DNA of 64,000 bases from an uncultured Sphingomonadaceae bacterium (GTDB lineage Bacteria > Pseudomonadota > Alphaproteobacteria > Sphingomonadales > Sphingomonadaceae), in assembly GCA_947493195.1 (NCBI GenBank), contig CANLQG010000001.1, positions 620,001 to 684,000 of the forward strand, in the 5' to 3' direction. Shown here in pieces: positions 1 to 8,071 of the stretch. The notes under the pieces are model-generated. The model was not told the origin of the DNA, searched no databases, and worked only from the letters and a program-made list of their open reading frames with translations. The position numbers and the translations under genes are program-made. The number at the start of each line of letters is the position of its first letter. Position 1 is the first letter of the stretch.

Positions 1-2
1 TG

Positions 3-293
3 AACCCGGTGAGCGCGCTGGCCAGGTCGTGGAAGCTGACCAAGGGCAACTCCCTGCGCCTGTTCGCGTTCTTTGTGCTGCTGGTGATCTGTGCCGGGGT
101 CCTGTGGCTGGTTGTCAGCCTGGTGCTGACGCTGTTCGGCGTGTTCGGAGAAGAGATCGGACTGTTCGCCATGGCCATCGGCAGCGGGCTGTTGAGCATG
201 GCGTTCACCACGGTCATGCTGGTGGTGCTGGCGGCGGTTCACCGGCAACTGTCCGGAGCCGGTGGTGAACCGGTAGGGAAGACTTTCGAATAG
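3..293 (+). CDS. C-terminal end of a membrane protein (5' end outside window)
   Basis: The frame is open from the first bases and ends with TAG at 291-293. An internal GTG at position 9 could be misread as a start, but the sequence before it is also coding in frame, so I treat this as the tail of a longer gene. Two strongly hydrophobic stretches (about residues 18-42 and 48-75) look like membrane helices, followed by a short polar tail. The family cannot be decided from this fragment. It converges on the arsenate reductase-like gene 35 bases away. Confidence 0.6.
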   Translation, partial: NPVSALARSWKLTKGNSLRLFAFFVLLVICAGVLWLVVSLVLTLFGVFGEEIGLFAMAIGSGLLSMAFTTVMLVVLAAVHRQLSGAGGEPVGKTFE

Positions 294-327
294 ACTGAAC
301 CGGCTGCCGCCTTGGGCGGTATCAGGA

Positions 328-672
328 TCAGAGAATTTCCTCGACCCGTTCCACCGGGCGACATAGCCGCACGCCCTTCTCGGTTTCTACCAGAGGCCGC
401 TCGATCAGCTTCGGGTCGGCGGCCATCGCATCGAGCACGCTGTCGTCATCGGCATCGGGCAGGCCGCGCTCCTTCGCGTCTGTTCCGGAAAGCCGCAGCC
501 CTTCTGCGGGCGAAATCCCCGCATCGAAATAGAGTTGCGCCAGCTTCGCCTTGGTGGGCGGGTTCTTGAGGTACTCGATCACCTCCACGTCCACGTCCTC
601 ACGCTCGTGCAGGATTGCCAGGGTGTTGCGCGATTTGCTGCATTTCGGGTTGTGCCAGATGGTCGCTTTCAT
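328..672 (-). CDS. arsC: ArsC-family (glutaredoxin-fold) arsenate reductase-like protein
   Basis: The 114-residue product has the ArsC/Spx fold signature: an N-terminal thioredoxin-like strand followed by HNPKCSKSRN, with the single active-site Cys at residue 11, and the downstream IERPLV segment that packs on the active site. Glutaredoxin-linked ArsC reduces arsenate to arsenite in the cytoplasm through this Cys and glutathione/glutaredoxin. The ATG at 672 is preferred over upstream starts because it gives the family's normal N-terminus and has a GGAG about eight bases upstream. No arsR, arsB or acr3 lies nearby, so a general thiol-reductase role is equally possible. Confidence 0.8.
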   Translation of the reverse strand: MKATIWHNPKCSKSRNTLAILHEREDVDVEVIEYLKNPPTKAKLAQLYFDAGISPAEGLRLSGTDAKERGLPDADDDSVLDAMAADPKLIERPLVETEKGVRLCRPVERVEEIL

Positions 673-751
673 GGGGTTTCTCCGTGAACTGGTGCAGCCA
701 TGCCCTAGCCCGGCAAAATAATTCTGCAATCGGCAGATTGGGTGTTGCCAC

Positions 752-766
752 TGATAATCATTCTCA
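752..766 (+). promoter_or_regulatory. Fur box upstream of the TonB-dependent receptor
   Basis: TGATAATCATTCTCA matches the 7-1-7 Fur palindrome TGATAATnATTATCA at all defined positions except one. It lies 37 bases upstream of the receptor GTG, where bound Fur-Fe(II) would block transcription, so iron starvation should induce the receptor. It is also upstream of the divergent ArsC-like gene at 672. Confidence 0.75.
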
Positions 767-803
767 ATAGAGGCGCTGTTGCAAATCAATCGCATTAAGA
801 CTC

Positions 804-2945
804 GTGAGGGAATTCGTTATCCGTACCACCGCTACCCGCCTCGCCCTCCTCGCCAGTGTGGCTACCACCCTGATGGCCATGTCCGCTCCGGCCCATGCCG
901 ACTCGGGCGCCGATTCGGGCGACGATACCCAGCGTGACTACCTCCCCGGCAACATTGTCGTGACCGGGGAGCGCGACACCTACGTGAACGAGGACGGCAG
1001 CACCGGCACCAAGACCCCGACGCCGATCATCGACGTGCCGCAGGCCGTCACCGTCATCACGGCAGACCAGCTGGAGGACCAGGGCGTCACCACCCTGAAC
1101 GACGCGCTGCGTTTCGTCCCCGGAGTCAGCATGGAAACCGGCGAGGGTCACCGTGACGAGGTGTTCATCCGCGGTCAGGAAACCACTGCCGATTTCTACA
1201 TCGACAGGCTGCGCGACGATGCGCAGTACTACCGTCCGCTCTACAACGTGGAACGGGTCGAAGTGCTGAAAGGCGCCAATGCGCTGATTTTCGGCCGCGG
1301 TGCGGGTGGCGGCGCGATCAACCGCGTGTCGAAGGTGGCCGAATTCGGCGCTGCCGAATACAATATGGGTGCGCAGGTCGATACCTTCGGCGCGTTCGCC
1401 CTGACCGGCGATGCCAACCTGCCCGCGGGCGAGGCTGTCGCCCTGCGCCTGACCGGCACCTACGAGGAATTCGACAACCACCGTGACGTGTACGAAGGCC
1501 GCTTCTTCGGCATATCGCCGACGGTCACCGCCAACATCGGCCCCGACACCCGGCTCTACGCCTACTACACCTACGACGATGACGAGCGGGTCGTCGATCG
1601 CGGCCTGCCGAGCCTTGATGGCGGCCCGCTGCGCGGCTTCGACGAGACGTTCTTCGGCGATCCCGACTACAATTTCAGCGATGTCGAAGTCCACGTGGCC
1701 CGCACCCGTCTCGAACACGATTTCAGCGGCGCGTGGAGCCTGAATGCCAGCGTGATGTTCGCGGACTATGACAAGTTCTATTCCAACATCGTGCCTAGCG
1801 GCGTCGGAACGGGTGGCGGCACTACGCCGACCACGGTCACCCTGGCAGGTTACGAGAGCGGAACCGACCGGCAGAACCTGATCGGCCAGGTGAACCTTAT
1901 CGGGCAGTTCGACACCGGATCGCTGGGTCACACGATCCTGATCGGGGTCGAAGCAGGATCGCAGGATACCGATTCCGTGCGTGACCAGGCCCGTTTCAAC
2001 AATGGCGCTGATACCAGCGTGACCGTCGCCTTGCAGGACACGATCGCGGTGCCTGCGTTCACGCTGACGCCTCAGCGCGCCAGCACCAGCGATCTTTCCA
2101 CCCTGTCGTTCTACGCGCAGGAGCAGCTGGACATCGGCATCCTGCAACTGGTGGCAGGGGTGCGTTACGACCGTTTCGACCTTACGAGCACGGACCTTCG
2201 CACCGGCTTCGACGGGGCGCGCGTAGACGAGCGGTGGAGCCCGCGCTTCGGCGCGATCATCAAGCCGCTGGAGAACCTTTCCGTCTACGCCAGCTATGCC
2301 GAAAGCTTCCTGCCGTCCGCCGGCGACCAGTTCACCGTGCTCAGCCAGCAGGACGAGGGGATCGAACCGGAAACGTTCGAGAATATCGAACTGGGCGTGA
2401 AATGGGCGCCGCATACCGAACTGCTGCTGACCGCGGCCCTGTTCCGCCTCACTCGCTCCAACACGCCGTCTGTCGATCCGGTCACCAGCCTGACGACGCT
2501 GGTGGGCGAGAGCCAGGTCGAGGGTTTCGAACTGGCGATGGTGGGCAAGCCGCTGGACAGCCTCTCGCTAAGCCTGGGTTATACCTATCTCGATGGCGAA
2601 ATCACCGACAGCGCCGATGCGACCGATGTCGGCACGGTGCTGCAGCAGGTGCCCAGCCATCAGGTTACCGCCTGGGCGCGATATGACCTTACAGATCGCC
2701 TCGGCCTTGGTGCGGGGGTGATCCACCAGTCCGACCAGTTCGCCAGCATGAGCAACAATGTGGAACTGCCCGCCTACACCCGCGTGGATGCGGCGGTGTT
2801 CTTCGAGGCGACAGACAGTCTCTCGCTACAGCTCAATGTCGAGAACCTGTTCGACGAGGCCTATTACCCCAGCGCGCATGGCGACAACAACATCCAGCCG
2901 GGCGCCCCTCTCAACGCCTCGCTGGGCGCACGCCTGCGGTTCTGA
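804..2945 (+). CDS. TonB-dependent siderophore receptor (catecholate/ferric siderophore type)
   Basis: This 713-residue outer-membrane receptor starts at GTG with a signal peptide ending in APAHA (about residue 32), then a TonB-box-like NIVVTGE segment. The plug domain follows (about residues 70-175), with RGQETT, IDRLRDD, the VERVEVLKG motif and the glycine-rich GRGAGGGAINR segment. The rest is a beta-barrel ending in the aromatic terminus RLRF. It belongs to the siderophore receptor family that imports Fe(III) complexes with TonB/ExbBD energy. The Fur box at 752-766 supports iron-repressed expression. No siderophore biosynthesis genes are present, so it may scavenge foreign siderophores. 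Confidence 0.88.
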   Translation: MREFVIRTTATRLALLASVATTLMAMSAPAHADSGADSGDDTQRDYLPGNIVVTGERDTYVNEDGSTGTKTPTPIIDVPQAVTVITADQLEDQGVTTLNDALRFVPGVSMETGEGHRDEVFIRGQETTADFYIDRLRDDAQYYRPLYNVERVEVLKGANALIFGRGAGGGAINRVSKVAEFGAAEYNMGAQVDTFGAFALTGDANLPAGEAVALRLTGTYEEFDNHRDVYEGRFFGISPTVTANIGPDTRLYAYYTYDDDERVVDRGLPSLDGGPLRGFDETFFGDPDYNFSDVEVHVARTRLEHDFSGAWSLNASVMFADYDKFYSNIVPSGVGTGGGTTPTTVTLAGYESGTDRQNLIGQVNLIGQFDTGSLGHTILIGVEAGSQDTDSVRDQARFNNGADTSVTVALQDTIAVPAFTLTPQRASTSDLSTLSFYAQEQLDIGILQLVAGVRYDRFDLTSTDLRTGFDGARVDERWSPRFGAIIKPLENLSVYASYAESFLPSAGDQFTVLSQQDEGIEPETFENIELGVKWAPHTELLLTAALFRLTRSNTPSVDPVTSLTTLVGESQVEGFELAMVGKPLDSLSLSLGYTYLDGEITDSADATDVGTVLQQVPSHQVTAWARYDLTDRLGLGAGVIHQSDQFASMSNNVELPAYTRVDAAVFFEATDSLSLQLNVENLFDEAYYPSAHGDNNIQPGAPLNASLGARLRF

Positions 2946-2952
2946 AGCCTGA

Positions 2953-3519
2953 CTAGTCGGAGGTGCCGCCCTGGGGATTGGCACCTTCGGCCCGCATGCC
3001 CGGAACGGCCCGCGCGGCATCTTGCGGGTCGATACCCGGTGGGGGTGCGGCGCTGATCCTCTCGCGCCTCCTGCCAACTCGCCCGGCGCGTTGCACGGCG
3101 CGCACCAGCCGGGGATAGACCCCGCAGCGGCACAGGTTGGGAATGGCTTCGCGGATCTGTGCCTCAGTCGGGTCCGGGTTGCTGCGCAGCAGGCTGGCAG
3201 CGGCAATGGCAATGCCCGGCGTGCAGAACCCGCACTGGATTGCCTGTTCCGCCACCAGCGCCTGCTGCACAGGGTGCGAGCGGTCGCGGCTCAACCCCTC
3301 GATCGTCGTGATGAAACGCCCTTCCGCCTCGCCGATGGTGACAAGGCAACTGCGCAGCGCCTCTCCGTCCACCAGCACCATGCAGGCGCCGCAGTCGCCC
3401 ACGCCGCAGCCGTACTTGGTACCGGTAAGGTTTGCCGCATCGCGCAAGGCGTGGAGCAGCGGGGTGTCGGGGTTCATGTCGAAATCGACCGGACGCTCGT
3501 TCACCGTCATGGCTGTCAT
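2953..3519 (-). CDS. [2Fe-2S] small subunit of a xanthine dehydrogenase-family oxidoreductase (IorA/CoxS-like), orphan
   Basis: The 188-residue protein carries the two [2Fe-2S] motifs of the molybdenum hydroxylase small subunit: the plant-ferredoxin-type CGVGDCGAC plus a later Cys, and the all-helical domain motif CGFC...CRC. Family members pass electrons from a molybdopterin subunit. The start at 3519 gives the usual N-terminus (TVNE preceding the ferredoxin fold). It has an unusual Arg/Pro-rich tail of about 45 residues after the last motif. The molybdopterin large subunit, normally adjacent, is absent; the gene sits alone between the siderophore receptor (convergent) and the MATE pump (divergent). 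The partner must be elsewhere or lost. Confidence 0.85.
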   Translation of the reverse strand: MTAMTVNERPVDFDMNPDTPLLHALRDAANLTGTKYGCGVGDCGACMVLVDGEALRSCLVTIGEAEGRFITTIEGLSRDRSHPVQQALVAEQAIQCGFCTPGIAIAAASLLRSNPDPTEAQIREAIPNLCRCGVYPRLVRAVQRAGRVGRRRERISAAPPPGIDPQDAARAVPGMRAEGANPQGGTSD

Positions 3520-3703
3520 GGGATAGCTTTGCCTGTCAGTTGCGCCAGATGGATTGGATGGCCGCGCCGATCTTGCGCCTTCGCGGCGCGATGTCCAGCC
3601 TTCCACGCTGCCAAGTCACCCGTTTGTCGCCAAGGTTGATCGGACATCGACACGCGCTTAGGGCCATGTTGCCGCTGGACGGCTGACACCCATCTGGAGG
3701 CGC

Positions 3704-5089
3704 ATGGCAACAGAGGCAGAGACACCGGACAATCCGCGCGCAAAGCTGGTGCGCGGATCGATTGCCGGGCACCTGGTGCGCCAGACCTCGCCCGCCGTGG
3801 TGGGCGTGGCCGCGATCATGTCCGTCGGTGTGATCGATGCCTATTTCGTCGGCCAGCTTGGTGCGAACGAACTGGCCGCGATCAGTTTCATCTTTCCCGT
3901 TATCACCGCGTTGCAAAGCCTGGGCGTGGGCGTGATGGTGGGGATCAACTCGGTCGTCAGCCGGGCGCTGGGCGAAGGCGACGACGAGCGCGCCCTCGCC
4001 CGCGCGAACCTGGGCCTGATGCTGGGCCTTGCCGCCGGGATCGTGCTGGGCCTCTCGCTGTTCGCGCTGCGCCAGCCGCTGTTCGCCCTGATGCAGGCGG
4101 ACGCGGCGATCCTGCCGCTGATCGACCAGTACATGCTGCCCTATTCGCTGGGCTTCGTGCTGATGATGACCATGATGGGCGCCAACGGTGTTCTGCGCGG
4201 ACAAGGCGCGGCGAAAAGCAATACCGCCGTGCTGGTGATCTATTCCATCGTGAACTGGATCCTCGATCCTTTGCTGATCACCGGAGCCTTCGGAATCGAG
4301 GGCTTCGGCGTGGCAGGCGCAGCCTATGCCACCATCGGTGGCTGGCTGGTCGCGATCATCGCGGCATTCTGGCTGCTGGAGCGGCACGACCTTCCCTTCC
4401 GCCCCTCGGCGGTGACCAAGTGCCGCGTGGGTGTGCAGTTGAAAGCGCTGACACGCGTTGCCGGGCCTGCCGCCTTCACCAATTCGATCAACCCCGCTGG
4501 CCTTGCCATTCTCACCTCGCTGCTGGCGGTGGAGGGATCGGCGGCCGTTGCCGGTTTTGGCGCTGGCGGACGACTGCAGAGTTTCGCCGTTGTGCCGCTG
4601 CTGGCACTGTCGGGCTCCATCGGGGCTATTGTGGGGCAGAACTGGGGCGCGCGACAGTACGACAGGGCGCGCCGCGCGCTTGTCCAGGCGGGCCTGTTCT
4701 GCCTTGGTTACGGGCTGGCCTCCGCACTGGTGCTTTATTCGCTGCGCGGCTGGTTCGCCGGGCTGTTCAGTGAGGAGGCGCAGACGCTGGAAGCCACCAG
4801 CGCTTATCTCGCGATCTCGGTCTGGGGTTATGCCGGCTACGGCGTGTTGATCGTGGTGAATGGCGCGCTCAATGCCATCGACAGGGCCAGCAATGCGCTC
4901 GCCCTGTCGATCAGCCGCGTGCTTCTGGTGATGGTGCCGTTCGCCTGGCTGCTGCGCGGTGCGCTCGGCACGCAGGCCGTATACCTGGCGGAACTGGCGG
5001 CGAACCTGCTGGGCGGCCTTGCCGCCGCAGCCATCGCCTGGTGGGTGCTATGGAAGCGCCCCGACGAGAAATCCGCCGGGGACGCTTGA
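3704..5089 (+). CDS. MATE family efflux transporter
   Basis: This 461-residue polytopic inner-membrane protein shows about 12 hydrophobic segments in the two-bundle arrangement of MATE exporters (Na+ or H+ driven drug/cation efflux). Typical features are the first-helix segment with IDAYFVGQLG, the repeat GVGVMVGINSVVSRALGEG in helix 2 and its counterpart GQNWGARQYDRARRA in the second half. A strong GGAGG lies four bases before the ATG at 3704. It converges on phyR. The substrate cannot be deduced. Confidence 0.9.
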   Translation: MATEAETPDNPRAKLVRGSIAGHLVRQTSPAVVGVAAIMSVGVIDAYFVGQLGANELAAISFIFPVITALQSLGVGVMVGINSVVSRALGEGDDERALARANLGLMLGLAAGIVLGLSLFALRQPLFALMQADAAILPLIDQYMLPYSLGFVLMMTMMGANGVLRGQGAAKSNTAVLVIYSIVNWILDPLLITGAFGIEGFGVAGAAYATIGGWLVAIIAAFWLLERHDLPFRPSAVTKCRVGVQLKALTRVAGPAAFTNSINPAGLAILTSLLAVEGSAAVAGFGAGGRLQSFAVVPLLALSGSIGAIVGQNWGARQYDRARRALVQAGLFCLGYGLASALVLYSLRGWFAGLFSEEAQTLEATSAYLAISVWGYAGYGVLIVVNGALNAIDRASNALALSISRVLLVMVPFAWLLRGALGTQAVYLAELAANLLGGLAAAAIAWWVLWKRPDEKSAGDA

Positions 5090-5098
5090 GAGACAGTC

Positions 5099-5893
5099 TC
5101 AGTCCAGCGGGCGGCTGGAGCCGAAGAACAGCGCCTGGCTGATCGCAGCGCGCACCGTGTCTTCCTGGAACGGCTTGGTGATGAGGTAGGTCGGCTCGGG
5201 CCGATCACCCGTCAGCAGGCGTTCGGGATAGGCGGTGATGAAGATCACCGGCACCGACTGGATGGCGAGGATATCGTCCACCGCGTCGAGACCCGAGGAA
5301 CCATCGGCCAGCTGGATGTCGGCGAGCACGAGGCCCGGCGTCTTGTCGGCCACCACATCCTGCGCCTGCGTGCGCGTGGCAGCAGTCCCGCAGATTTCGT
5401 GGCCCAGCGACTTCACCAGGTCTTCCAGCTGCATGGAGATAAGCGGTTCATCCTCGATGATGAGAACGCTGGTCGCGCTCTCGCGCTCGATCTCTGCCAC
5501 GGCTTCACGGACGAGTTCCTCCACGTCGGATTCGCTCATGTCCATGATCTCTCCAGCTTCCTCTGCAGAGAAATCCTCCACTGTCGTCAGCAGCAGCGCC
5601 TGCCGGTTAACCGGCGTGATACGCTTCAACTGGTCCTGCGCGGCTATCTCGTGGGTGCTGCCCATCGACTCGGCGCTTTCAACTTCCATGTAAGCGCTCG
5701 ACCAGACCTTGTTGAACGCCTTGTACAGCGGAACCCGGCCCCCGCGCAGGCTGTCCGCGACGCCTTCGTCAGCGAGAGCAGCTTCCAGCGTGGCCTGGAC
5801 AAATGCATCGCCGGTCGACTGCGAGCCCGTGAGAGCGCGCGCGTAGCGGCGGAGAAACGGCAGGTGTGCAGCAACTTCGGCACCAATACTCAT
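5099..5893 (-). CDS. phyR: PhyR, general stress response regulator (anti-anti-sigma factor)
   Basis: The 264-residue protein has the PhyR layout: an N-terminal EcfG sigma-like domain (about residues 8-130) and a C-terminal receiver (about 141-260). The receiver holds the acidic pair in IIEDE, phosphoacceptor Asp192 in LADIQL, the FITAYPE (FAT-GUY-like) motif and the conserved Lys in ITKPF. In alphaproteobacteria phosphorylated PhyR exposes the sigma-like domain and sequesters NepR, freeing EcfG. nepR, ecfG and a candidate kinase lie about 28 kb away (32207-34931), so the locus is split. A perfect EcfG promoter lies just upstream, giving positive feedback. Confidence 0.95.
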   Translation of the reverse strand: MSIGAEVAAHLPFLRRYARALTGSQSTGDAFVQATLEAALADEGVADSLRGGRVPLYKAFNKVWSSAYMEVESAESMGSTHEIAAQDQLKRITPVNRQALLLTTVEDFSAEEAGEIMDMSESDVEELVREAVAEIERESATSVLIIEDEPLISMQLEDLVKSLGHEICGTAATRTQAQDVVADKTPGLVLADIQLADGSSGLDAVDDILAIQSVPVIFITAYPERLLTGDRPEPTYLITKPFQEDTVRAAISQALFFGSSRPLD

Positions 5894-5924
5894 ATAAACC
5901 CTTCCCGATTGTAGGTGTCACGTG

Positions 5925-5949
5925 AACGCGCGCGGTGCGCTTGGGTTCC
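5925..5949 (-). promoter_or_regulatory. EcfG-type (general stress response) promoter of phyR
   Basis: On the minus strand GGAAC (5949-5945) and CGTT (5928-5925) are separated by exactly 16 bases, the EcfG consensus GGAAC-N16/17-CGTT. The -10 element is about 32 bases before the phyR start codon at 5893. Confidence 0.85.
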
Positions 5950-6048
5950 AGATGGCTTTTTCCGCGCCGATGTCCACCTCCGATTGCGCATTGTCGGAAC
6001 GGCCCTGACAGGCCGGCAAAAATTTTTTCAACTTTTTTTATGGGGCGG

Positions 6049-6073
6049 GGAACCGGTTTTCGAGACGGTCATT
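6049..6073 (+). promoter_or_regulatory. EcfG-type promoter of the GsrN-like small RNA
   Basis: GGAAC at 6049-6053 is followed after 16 bases by CATT (6070-6073), one base off CGTT. The expected transcription start, some 6-8 bases downstream, coincides with the base of the 5' hairpin at 6080. The site diverges from the phyR promoter about 100 bases away. Confidence 0.6.
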
Positions 6074-6079
6074 TAGTCT

Positions 6080-6167
6080 GTATCACCGCCGAGACCCCCC
6101 TCCCGTCCAAGCGGCTGGTGATACGATCCCAAGAGGCCTCCGATCACAGATCGGGGGCCTTTTTTTT
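6080..6167 (+). ncRNA. gsrN: GsrN-like small RNA with C-rich loop, under EcfG-type promoter
   Basis: This is an 88-base, protein-free unit. The 5' hairpin pairs GTATCACC (6080-6087) with GGTGATAC (6117-6124), extended by GCC/GGC around one bulged base; its large loop holds the run ACCCCCCTCCCG (about 6094-6105), complementary to Shine-Dalgarno sequences. The 3' hairpin (6134-6160) followed by eight T forms an intrinsic terminator. A stress-sigma promoter precedes it. This matches the architecture of Caulobacter GsrN, a sigma-T dependent RNA encoded beside GSR regulators whose C-rich 5' loop contacts mRNA leaders. Homology is inferred from architecture and context, not from an alignment. It fills most of the 360-base gap between phyR and the receiver gene. 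Confidence 0.7.
6134..6167 (+). terminator. Rho-independent terminator of the small RNA
   Basis: AGGCCTCCGAT (6134-6144) pairs with ATCGGGGGCCT (6150-6160) with a single G-T wobble, followed by T8 on the plus strand only. There is no T tract on the minus strand, so it does not serve the minus-strand receiver gene. Confidence 0.85.
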
Positions 6168-6253
6168 GGGCATTTTGCGACGGGAAAACCGGCACGCAGC
6201 TATCCAGAGCGCGCGGGTGCGCGACGCGTTTTGCAGCCAAGTCGCTTGGTGGT

Positions 6254-6697
6254 TTAGCCGAGCAGGCGGGAAAAGAGACCGCGCTTGCGCCCGGCGGCCA
6301 TGACCCGAACCAGTTGCTCAGGATCGTAGGGTTTCTCGAAGATCGGTCCCATCTGGGCGATTTCCTTCGGAATGTCGCCGGGCGATCCGGTGGAAAATGC
6401 GATCCAGGGCCGCTTCGGACCGAGCATGTCCACCAGTTCCGCCAAGGCCCATCCGTCGTCACGGTCGGCGAGATGGACGTCGAGCACAATCGCATCGAGC
6501 CTGTCCCCGTCCTCCAGCTGCTCCATGGTGGATTGCATGGTGTGACAGATGATCACCTCTTCGGCGCCACCGGAAAGCAGGGCGTCTTCCAGCGACATGG
6601 CCAGTACGGCATCGTCCTCCACCAGCAGGACGCGGCCAAGCTTTGGCAGCTTGCCACTCTTGCCGGAGCCGGCCTTGGAAACAGCAGTCTTGCTCAT
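6254..6697 (-). CDS. Single-domain response regulator (stand-alone receiver)
   Basis: The 147-residue protein is a receiver domain only, after a Lys/Gly/Ser-rich N-terminal tail of about 20 residues. The acidic pair is in LVEDDA, the phosphoacceptor in VLDVHL, the switch Ser/Thr in AFSTGS and the conserved Lys in FEKPY. No output domain is present. Single-domain receivers act in several alphaproteobacterial GSR pathways by modulating phosphate flow between kinases and PhyR; that role is inferred here from the location near phyR and the EcfG promoter upstream (6751-6776). Confidence 0.85.
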   Translation of the reverse strand: MSKTAVSKAGSGKSGKLPKLGRVLLVEDDAVLAMSLEDALLSGGAEEVIICHTMQSTMEQLEDGDRLDAIVLDVHLADRDDGWALAELVDMLGPKRPWIAFSTGSPGDIPKEIAQMGPIFEKPYDPEQLVRVMAAGRKRGLFSRLLG

Positions 6698-6750
6698 CGG
6701 ACTCCGAAGGGGGACAGTGTGGGCATTGATTTGTGTGACCCTGCCAAGCC

Positions 6751-6776
6751 AACGCCGGTGTGCGCCGCCAAGTTCC
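6751..6776 (-). promoter_or_regulatory. EcfG-type promoter of the single-domain response regulator
   Basis: Minus-strand GGAAC (6776-6772) and CGTT (6754-6751) are spaced by 17 bases, matching the EcfG consensus. The site lies 54 bases upstream of the start at 6697, placing the receiver gene in the stress regulon. Confidence 0.75.
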
Positions 6777-6796
6777 CCGCCAACAATCCTAAATGG

Positions 6797-7951
6797 TCAG
6801 AGGGCCTTGCTGTAGAGATTATATACACGGTTCACCTTCGCACCGATGGCATCGGCAATTGCCTTCATCCCCTGGTTGTCTTCCAGTATCCAGCCGATCT
6901 CGCCCCGTTCTGCATCGAAGCGACCGACAGAATAGCGGCGGATATATTCGATCATCATGAAAGCCAACTGGCTGGCCATGCGGCTGTTCTGATACTTGGG
7001 GATCACACCCATCAGCGGCACGCGCCAGTTGAGCGAATCCGGATTGCGCAGCCACCACAGCAGTTTCAGCCAGTTGAACGGCAGCAGCTTGCCGTCGTAA
7101 TCGACCAGCTTCTGGTTGATGTCCGGCCAGGCGAGCATGAAGGCCGCGGGCTCCCCATCCACGAAGGCAATCATGTTGGCGCCCTGCTTCGTCAGCGGTT
7201 TCAGCTTGTTGGAGGCGTAGACCTTTTCCTTCTCCGTAAACGGAACGTAGCCCCAGTTGTTGGACCACGCGGCATTCAGGATATCCATGCAGATCGCGGC
7301 ATCAGCCTCGAAGTTCTTGGTATCGACCATGCGCACATTGATGCGGCTGGATTTCTCTCCCGATGCGACGATGCGATCGATCAGCGGCGGGAAACCGGCG
7401 TGGATCTGCAGATCGTAGGTCAGCAGGCGCTTCGCCACGGTATAGCCCTGCGCCTCGACCCAGCCCTGGTAGGCGGCATTGTGATGGCCCATCATGATCA
7501 TCGGCTGGTGATCGTGACCTTCTACCAGCAGGCCTGGCTCGTCCCAGACGGAGAGGCTGAACGGCGCGAGAACGCGGGTCATGCCCTGTTCGCGCAGCCA
7601 GTCTTCCGCGCGCGCGATCAGCGCGGCCATAACCTGTTCGTCCGCCGCCTCCATCAGGCCCCAGTTGCCCGTTCCCGGTCCGCTGCCCTGCTCGGGCGGC
7701 TGGGCCAGCGCGAGTTCATCGTAGTGGGCGGAAATCCGGCCCACGACCTTACCCGCGCGGCGTGCGAGGAACAGTTGCACCTTGGCGTGCTCGAAAAACG
7801 GGTTCTTCTTTTCGTTCAGCAGTTCGCGCACTTCCATGCGCAGCGGCGGCACCCAGTTCGGATCGTCCTTGTTCAGTTCGAAGGCAGTTTCGATGAATGC
7901 ATCGATGTCGCCCTTGCCGGAAACCGGGGCAATATCTATCTTCTGGCTCAC
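6797..7951 (-). CDS. GNAT-fold acyltransferase-like protein of unknown substrate
   Basis: This 384-residue cytoplasmic protein contains segments typical of a GNAT fold: KVVGRISAH as a beta-strand pair near residue 70, then a helix-rich region with GLMEAADEQVMAALIARAEDWLREQG. A C-terminal half looks like a second GNAT-like lobe (about residues 200-384). It starts at GTG 7951 with AAAGG about eight bases upstream. It is divergent from the fatty acid desaturase at 8072, so a link to lipid metabolism is possible but unproven. Confidence 0.6.
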   Translation of the reverse strand: MSQKIDIAPVSGKGDIDAFIETAFELNKDDPNWVPPLRMEVRELLNEKKNPFFEHAKVQLFLARRAGKVVGRISAHYDELALAQPPEQGSGPGTGNWGLMEAADEQVMAALIARAEDWLREQGMTRVLAPFSLSVWDEPGLLVEGHDHQPMIMMGHHNAAYQGWVEAQGYTVAKRLLTYDLQIHAGFPPLIDRIVASGEKSSRINVRMVDTKNFEADAAICMDILNAAWSNNWGYVPFTEKEKVYASNKLKPLTKQGANMIAFVDGEPAAFMLAWPDINQKLVDYDGKLLPFNWLKLLWWLRNPDSLNWRVPLMGVIPKYQNSRMASQLAFMMIEYIRRYSVGRFDAERGEIGWILEDNQGMKAIADAIGAKVNRVYNLYSKAL

Positions 7952-8071
7952 ACACTTGGCCTTTCGTTCATATCGTGTTCGCTCTTGATATGCATCAAGG
8001 CCATGTCAAGCGCGTCGGCATAGTGGCCCGCGCATCGCACTTTTCGACAGATTGCATTATAGAGCCGCCCC

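Noticed and set aside
795..2414. 539-codon open frame on the minus strand opposite the siderophore receptor
   Set aside because: Composition is that of an antisense frame in G+C-rich DNA, with no recognisable motifs; the plus-strand receptor explains the region fully.
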